A stretch of 64,000 bases of DNA. Origin: Deinandra increscens subsp. villosa. Taxonomy: Eukaryota; Streptophyta; Magnoliopsida; Asterales; Asteraceae. Below are positions 58,359-64,000 of the stretch, in pieces. Positions within the stretch are counted from its first letter, which is position 1; each line of letters begins with the position of its first letter. The notes under the pieces are model-generated. The model did not search any database, had not been told where the DNA came from, and saw only the letters and a list, made by a program, of their open reading frames with translations. Location: the NCBI GenBank assembly GCA_039602395.1, contig JBCNJP010000003.1:18611237-18675236 (forward strand). The letters are read 5' to 3'. The translations under genes and the position numbers were made by a program.

Positions 58359-61300
58359 TTATATAGAAGCTGAAACCGAAGAGCTGCAGTCCATCACTTT
58401 CCCATTCTCTATGATCTGTATTATAGATTGTAGAGAGTTTTCTGCTTCTGCAACCAGGGTTAATGCATATAACAATCGTTTCTGGCATTCCTCAATCTGA
58501 ATTATACAAATCACGTATTGATATCCATTAGTAACGTATATATTATGATAAAGGTTTTGTAGATCATGTTTTTAAAACTCATATCATGATTCACTTTTAA
58601 TTGGATGATTAAACATATGACACCAGACAGGGACGAACACCCTTTAGAGTGCTATCCATTGGGTCCAATCAAACTACGTATAAACTTTCTTGAAAATATT
58701 AATAAGTCCATGAAAAGACAATGTGTCAAGAAAACAATCATTTCACAAATTAAGTCTATAGATTTAAACTTATTTTATTCACTATATATTATCAAAACAT
58801 GTACAATATAAGAACACCAGGGAACATAAATAAGAAACAAACCTCTTCAGCTTTAGATTTATGGTGACTGAGTTCTTGTTTCATCTCCTTGATTTTAGTT
58901 TCTTGTTGCGCAAGTTTCTACGAGACCAAAATGCATATTTTTAATGCAATAAAAATTTTATAAATATAAATATACGATAAATATGTTGGATATCAAAGGC
59001 TACTTAAACAAAACAAAGTCTTGTTCTTTAATGAAACTCACGAATTTCCAGAAAACAAAAAGAAAATTGAAACAAGAGTGATGGAGACTTGATAAGGAAA
59101 AGCTGCAATTTATTCAATAAAGTAAAAGGCTTTATATAGCCTACACCAGAAACAAACGTGGGTAATCCACAACCAATTAAAAGCCTACTTCTACCTAAAG
59201 AAAAGGTACATGATGACTCACTCAACCAACAACCTAACGTTAACTTGCCCCTATTTCGGTCAATCTATACCCACTTCTCTTTTATTTAAAACATGCTTAA
59301 ATAAACTAAAATACCACCTAATAAAAAACAACCCATGAACCGACCCATTAGTAAAACCCATAACTCATGACCCATGTCAAGATTAAACCCACATTCTCCT
59401 CCTTAATCTTGACATCCTTTCTTCATCAGATTAATGTCGGTTCCTCCTCTTCAATCAAGTGTGCTTCTTCCTCTTTGCCTTTCCATTTGGTACAGTCATT
59501 CGCAAAGTGTCCAAATGTTCCACACTCATAGCACCTAAACTTGCTTTTATCACCTCGACCCATGCCTCTTCCATGACTTCTTCCACCTCTTTCAAAGCTT
59601 CTTCCACGACCCCTTCCTCTTCCATAGAATCTATCATTTTCACCATTCTTTTGTTCACTAACCAACAACAGGCTACCTTGAATGTCTTCGCTTTTCTCGT
59701 TTCCTTTCAAACGCTCCTCGTACGCCTTTAATCTTCCAACGGCTTCATCAAAGAGCATCGTATCCAACTCGAAACATCGTTCAATAGAAGCCACAATTTG
59801 AAGAAACGACCTAGGCATCGAGTCAAGCAACCTCTTCACCAAATCTCCTTCTTCAAGCTCTTGTCCTAGACCCAGGGGCGGAACTAGAAATATATTTAAG
59901 GGGAGGCACAAAAAAAAATCTCAAACATTAATATATAATTTTTTTTTACGATTTCATTAGATGACGAAAACGCTTCATCACTCGTTCGGTCTTAACATCC
60001 ATAAGTGTTTTGTTTTTCTACACTACAATTAAAGCATCATTCATAAATTCATCACCTATTTTATTACACGAGTCGGTCTTTATGTTCTTAATTGCGGAAA
60101 AACATCTTTTTACGCTTACGGATACGACGGGTAAAACCAAAGTTAACTTTAATTACTTATTAATAACTTCGCATCTTACTTACCCTACACAATACAAATC
60201 ATCAACCAACAATTACCCTACAAATTATCAATTAATAAAGTAACAAGTAACAATTGTGAATTAAATTGTTAGTGGGAATTTAGAGCGTTTCGATGAACTT
60301 TAGAGGAACAATTATAAAATAAAGAGGGTGTTTATTACTAAAGTTGATATTTAGAATTTTAACCAAAGATCATCTATACATTGGTGGTTGCAACGTTCAA
60401 ACTATTACTCTATGACCCAAGTTCGAATCTTGGGTAGTTATTCTTTTTTCTTAGATAGAAAATAAGCTGAAAAGGTAAAAAGTTAGAAAATGTTTGGCCC
60501 AGCACTCGAACCTAGGACCTCCCAATCAAAACAAGTTGTGCTTACCAACTGCTCTGCATAGAATTACAATAATGTTTGTGAAACAACTTATATTTAAGGG
60601 GTATCACACATATATAAAATGATAAAAACCGAAAAAAATCAAAAAAATTTTCACTTCGCGTACGAGTTTAAGGGGTAGCCCGTGCTACCCCTGGACCTTA
60701 TACAGGTCCGCCCCTGCCTAGACCCCTTGCTTTTGAGGCTAAACCGGTCAACTTTGTAACGAAATCATCAACCGTCTCCCCCTCCTTCATACGTAGGCTT
60801 TCAAGCTCCCTTTTCAACGTCGCAAGTCGAGCCGTTCTCACTCGATCTACTCCCAAATACCGTGTTTTTAGACTATCCCACACTTTCTTTGGGTCGGTGT
60901 AACTTGCCATTTACAACACCATCTCCTCGGGTATGGCCTGAAATAAGAACGCTAGAGCTTGTTTCGCCTTCTTCGCGTCTGGTTCTGCACCTAATGCCCT
61001 TGGTTCAACAGCTTCAAGTATGCCATACGCGTCCATAATCGACTTGACTTTAACAACCCAAACCGAATAATTCGTGGGTGTCAAAGTCGGAACTTGGTAT
61101 GATAACGAACCTGCTTCTTTTATTTGTACCATCGCCATTCTTCACTTTCTTGCTTCTGCTTTCTTTCTCACTTGAACCTTACTACTGCTGCGTTTTTCTT
61201 CTTTCTGCTGCTGTACTTGCTGCTGCTTCTTAACCTTGCTGCTGCTGCGTTTTTCTTCTTTCTGCTGTTGTACTTGCTGCTGCTTCTTACAAATCTGCTG

Positions 61301-62576
61301 CTAATTTTCTGCCTTCTTGCTTCAATCAAACTTGCTATTTTCTACTCGTGACTTGCTATCTCTCTTGCTGCTTTCTGACCCGTCTGCTAATCCCAGGTAT
61401 GAGCCATAAGGCTCTGATACCAAATGTTGGATATCAAAGGCTACTTAAACAAAACAAAGTCTTGTTCTTTAATGAAACTCACGAATTTCCAGAAAACAAA
61501 AAGAAAATTGAAACAAGAGTGATGGAGACTTGATAAGGAAAAGCTGCAATTTATTCAATAAAGTAAAAGGCTTTATATAGCCTACACCAGAAACAAACGT
61601 GGGTAATCCACAACCAATTAAAAGCCTACTTCTACCTAAAGAAAAGGTACATGATGACCCACTCAACCAACAACCTAACGTTAACTTGCCCCTATTTCGG
61701 TCAATCTATACCCACTTCTCTTTTATTTAAAACATGCTTAAATAAACTAAAATACCACCTAATAAAAAACAACCCATGAACCGACCCATTAGTAAAACCC
61801 ATAACTCATGACCCATGTCAAGATTAAACCCACAAAATAAATAAGAAAATAACCTCAGCAGATATGGTTTTATAGTGATTTAGATCTTCTCTCATCTTCT
61901 TGATTTCGGTTTCATGTTGCACAATTCTCTGCATACGCAACAGATTAATGCATTTAATGCGAGTAAAATCCTCATAAAGATATGTTAATTGTTAAATAAT
62001 AGTTCTCTCATTCCTAGCTAGACAGTCTAGGTTAAATCTACCGATTTGAACCAAATCTTTTCCTAGACAGTCTAGGTTAAATCTACCGATTTGAACCAAA
62101 TCTTTTGTAATATTCCCAAACTATTTGACGATTCATATCAACTCGAAAATACCCATATGTGAAAACCCTAGATATGAAACAGCAACCTTTTCTAGACCTT
62201 TTCTAGGAGAAGTCTTCTAAAAGAAGTCACCACGTTACCACTAATTTAGAAGATAGTGGTAAATAAATAAAAAAACAAACATCCATATTTTTCATTATAA
62301 CTAAATACACAACTTTATTTAAAGTTGTTTTTCCAAGTCTCCCGGATGTAACCGGTCCCTAATTATTTGACACTTTTCATCAACTCGAAAATCTCCTAAG
62401 GTCCAAAACCCCAACCACTGGGTCTCGAATCGGTAACCTCGTCCAAAAGAAGTCACTATAATACACTAATAATGTCAATGCTAAATAAATAAATAACAAA
62501 CCTCCGCATCTCTGGTTAGAAGTTGACAGATTTCTTGCTTCATCTTCTTGGTTTCATCTTCTGGATGCACAACTCT
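58359..62576 (-). CDS. Relative of the 328-aa gene: coiled-coil exon in triplicate, truncated 3' end
   Basis: Four exons can be read on the minus strand: 62576-62502, 61928-61854 and 58917-58843 (each 75 nt, 25 codons, phase 0), and 58496-58359 (45 codons plus TAA). The three 75-nt exons encode related units such as KIKEMKQELSHHKSK and EIKKMREDLNHYK, and resemble the last 25 residues of exon 1 of the 2498-6326 gene. The last exon begins IEECQK, identical at this point to exon 2 of that gene. It then diverges and stops, so no membrane span is encoded. Donors are GAG/GT. Acceptors are AG, except at the outermost copy, where AA stands before the exon. The 5' part lies in or beyond the gap. A young retroelement fills the intron 58918-61853. 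It could be an expressed soluble paralogue or a decaying duplicate. Confidence 0.6.
58984..59393 (-). repeat. 3' LTR of the gag-only Copia element
   Basis: On the minus strand it runs TGTGGGTTTAATC to GATATCCAACA, preceded by a purine tract. CTTTATATAGCC on the plus strand marks a TATA-like box (GGCTATATAAAG on the element strand). Confidence 0.95.
59873..60716 (+). mobile_element. hAT-type MITE, 844 bp, TSD CCTAGACC
   Basis: CAGGGGCGGAACTAG to ACAGGTCCGCCCCTG, flanked by a perfect 8-bp CCTAGACC duplication (59865-59872 and 60717-60724). It is of the same family as 3080-3816, sharing ends and the phrase TTCACTT(C/T)GCGTACGAG near the right end. It contains tRNA-like boxes, plus-strand AAGTTCGAATCTTGG near 60418 and a minus-strand pair at 60490-60560. 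It splits the gag of the young Copia element. Confidence 0.95.
60490..60562 (-). other. tRNA-like segment inside the second hAT MITE
   Basis: Minus strand GCAGAGCAGTTGGTAAGC (A box) and CCTAGGTTCGAGTGCTGG (B box) at tRNA spacing. The position within the element corresponds to the segment at 3595-3672 of the first hAT copy. Confidence 0.45.
61184..61300. repeat. Tandem duplication of a CTG-rich leader unit
   Basis: A unit of about 53 bp containing GCGTTTTTCTTCTTTCTGCTG and CTTGCTGCTGCTTCTTA occurs twice in a row between gag and the primer-binding site of the young Copia element. Confidence 0.8.
61410..61422 (-). other. Primer-binding site of the young Copia element
   Basis: On the minus strand TGGTATCAGAGCC, two bases after the 5' LTR, is the initiator tRNA-Met type site. 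Confidence 0.95.
61425..61834 (-). repeat. 5' LTR of the young Copia element
   Basis: 410 bp, one visible difference from the other LTR; it ends at the AAATA target duplication. Confidence 0.95.
62016..62106. repeat. Tandem duplication of about 43 bp in an intron
   Basis: AGACAGTCTAGGTTAAATC followed by TACCGATTTGAACCAAATCTTTT occurs twice, separated by CCT. It lies in an intron of the 58359-62576 gene. Confidence 0.9.
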
Positions 62577-62581
62577 TTGTG

Positions 62582-63081
62582 NNNNNNNNNNNNNNNNNNN
62601 NNNNNNNNNNNNNNNNNNNNNNNNNNNNNNNNNNNNNNNNNNNNNNNNNNNNNNNNNNNNNNNNNNNNNNNNNNNNNNNNNNNNNNNNNNNNNNNNNNNN
62701 NNNNNNNNNNNNNNNNNNNNNNNNNNNNNNNNNNNNNNNNNNNNNNNNNNNNNNNNNNNNNNNNNNNNNNNNNNNNNNNNNNNNNNNNNNNNNNNNNNNN
62801 NNNNNNNNNNNNNNNNNNNNNNNNNNNNNNNNNNNNNNNNNNNNNNNNNNNNNNNNNNNNNNNNNNNNNNNNNNNNNNNNNNNNNNNNNNNNNNNNNNNN
62901 NNNNNNNNNNNNNNNNNNNNNNNNNNNNNNNNNNNNNNNNNNNNNNNNNNNNNNNNNNNNNNNNNNNNNNNNNNNNNNNNNNNNNNNNNNNNNNNNNNNN
63001 NNNNNNNNNNNNNNNNNNNNNNNNNNNNNNNNNNNNNNNNNNNNNNNNNNNNNNNNNNNNNNNNNNNNNNNNNNNNNNNNN
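62582..63081. other. Assembly gap of 500 N
   Basis: Exactly 500 undetermined bases. The gap begins five bases upstream of the outermost recognisable exon of the 58359-62576 gene. Confidence 0.98.
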
Positions 63082-63338
63082 CAACACTAACCCAAAATGC
63101 ATTTAATAATTGGTACACATTGGACATAATTGAGTTTAAGCTAAACAGAAACTGGCCAGCATTCGATCATTATCCTATGTCAAAACACATATTTCAATCG
63201 GATGGCTTGCCAGGGTCGACTATCGACTTGTTCCGGCTGAAGACAATGGGTTTTAAACTTACAGTGGATCTTGGTGATGAAGAGTGCCAACTGAAGGCAA
63301 TGGATGCTTACGAGGATCGCCTATCGATTGCGAATTAG
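63082..63338 (+). CDS. C-terminal exon of an unrecognised gene
   Basis: An open frame of 85 codons runs out of the gap to TAG at 63336-63338. The protein is of ordinary composition (for example NWYTLDIIEFKLNRNW and FKLTVDLGDEECQLKAMD), with no low-complexity bias, which suggests real coding sequence. I do not recognise a family. Its 5' part is missing, and it need not be linked to the sequence left of the gap. Confidence 0.4.
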
Positions 63339-63467
63339 TGGTTGAGGGTGATAAGGTTCGGATGAAGAAGTGATGAATCTTTGAGTATTTTGTTTGGGCA
63401 TAATAGTCAAATATGACCCACCGACCCATTGCTCCTTATTAATATTTATTATTAATTTGGAAAAATA

Positions 63468-63468
<1 letters not shown>

Positions 63469-63512
<44 letters not shown>
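63469..63512. repeat. (TA)n microsatellite
   Basis: About 20 TA units, without the GGG/CCC ends that mark the MITEs elsewhere. Confidence 0.95.
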
Positions 63513-63517
<5 letters not shown>

Positions 63518-64000
63518 TAATAATGTAATGAAAAATATTTCGGACTTTCGGATATCCGAAATTTTCTTAAAAACGTATCTGAATCCGAAGAAAACGGATA
63601 TCCAAATTTTCAGATATTTCGGGTTCGGATTTTATGATATTTTGGATTCGGTTTCCGATATAGATCTTTTTAAACACCCCTATTAACTGCCATCACACGG
63701 GTTCACTCATGTATATGAACACGCACGTATTGAGAATGACCGAATAAGTGTGTTTATGTATTCATCTTTGTTTCCCATCCACTTTAATTTCTAGCCTATA
63801 ACTATCACAAGTACAATCGTTCTTTGCAAACTTGGAGCCAAATTCATCCAACTTAATCATGAACTCAGTCTCGATGACTGATCCCACATATCCATCATAA
63901 TCAGCAAATAAACCATGAGCTTAATTTTAGTTACCAACAGGAAATCAAAGTAGTAATGTTTATAATAAAAAGACGACAAAATAAGACCCAAATGAATAAG
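63513..64000. other. Intergenic; diverged GGATATCCGA repeats, no gene
   Basis: 63540-63665 holds several variants of CGGATATCC and TTCGGATT, a low-complexity pattern common at ends of plant DNA transposons. The rest has no recognisable feature. Confidence 0.5.

Larger units (their letters stand above)
59426..61138 (-). pseudogene. Copia gag with zinc knuckle, split by a hAT MITE
   Basis: ATG at 61138 begins a typical plant Copia gag (SYQVPTLTPTNYSVWVVKVK). A TAA at 60911-60913 lies in frame, and the next codon is ATG. After KVWDSLKTRYLG and LTGLASKARGLG the frame enters the hAT MITE at 60716. It resumes at 59872 with QELEEGDLVKRLLDSMP and has an Arg/Gly-rich stretch. CYECGTFGHFANDC (about 59491-59532) is an intact knuckle. 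It ends TAA/TGA at 59426. Confidence 0.85.
58984..61834 (-). mobile_element. Young gag-only Copia element (TR-GAG type), TSD AAATA
   Basis: Two 410-bp LTRs (58984-59393 and 61425-61834) differ at a single base by eye (59218 T, 61659 C). A perfect AAATA duplication flanks it (58979-58983 and 61835-61839). On the minus strand the order is LTR, primer site, gag, purine tract AAGGAGGAGAA, LTR, with no room for pol. Without the nested hAT MITE it is about 2.0 kb. It is inserted in an intron of the host gene in the same orientation. Elements with LTRs and gag only have been described as TR-GAGs. Confidence 0.95.

Noticed and set aside
59028..59225. 65-codon frame occurring twice (also 61469-61666)
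   Set aside because: It is part of the two identical LTRs, so the repetition reflects the LTR pair and not a conserved gene.
61124..61351. Leucine-rich plus-strand frame resembling a membrane peptide
   Set aside because: It comes from the tandem CTG-rich leader repeat of the young Copia element, antisense to gag.

Overview
The window is plant nuclear DNA, very probably from a large-genome eudicot. It has spliced genes with GT/AG introns, nested LTR retrotransposons with 5-bp target-site duplications (TSDs), a LINE, SINE-like sequence, hAT/Harbinger MITEs and (TA)n-flanked MITEs. The mix (Athila-type Ty3/gypsy, gag-only Copia relatives, an Ulp1-type protease gene) resembles Asteraceae genomes I know of, but that placement is tentative. 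Two blocks of exactly 500 N (30030-30529 and 62582-63081) look like fixed-size scaffold gaps, so the three contigs need not be truly adjacent.

Left third (1-24300). One real host gene lies on the minus strand at 2498-6326. It has three exons and encodes a 328-residue, probably plastid-targeted coiled-coil membrane protein of a family I cannot name. Its second intron holds a hAT MITE, a Tourist-like MITE and a larger hAT-like deletion derivative. Directly upstream of its start codon sits a 5'-truncated LINE (6407-16747, TSD GTTGGATACCCA), swollen to 10.3 kb by two solo LTRs (7559-11185 and 12046-16686). The second solo LTR carries four (TA)n-flanked MITEs. A second LINE scrap and a gag-only LTR element (18110-24299, TSD GTTTC) follow.

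Middle (24374-50691). A probable LTR in minus orientation adjoins an Athila-type LTR. Behind it, a fragment of an Athila 3' ORF is bracketed by two copies of a 60-bp primer-binding-site module. After the gap comes a decayed Ulp1/C48 protease gene. It was hit by a Copia element (32844-50691), whose 3' LTR was in turn hit by an almost complete Athila-type element (37329-50409, minus strand, TSD GCTGG) with gag, protease, RT/RNase H, integrase and a 3' ORF.

Right third (50692-64000). This holds a cluster of six (TA)n-flanked MITEs, a 3-kb stretch rich in the palindrome ACATATGT with a SINE inside it, and weak gene fragments. It also holds a second minus-strand gene related to the first (58359-62576). 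There a 75-nt coiled-coil exon is present three times, and the coding region stops before any membrane segment. One of its introns carries a very young 2.85-kb gag-only Copia element (58984-61834, TSD AAATA, one LTR difference), itself split by a hAT MITE. The window ends with a terminal exon of an unrecognised plus-strand gene.

There is no operon-like cooperation between genes. The biology here is layered transposon insertion around two related host genes. The most unusual recurring signal is that several unrelated LTR families each carry their own repeated short dyad-symmetric word.
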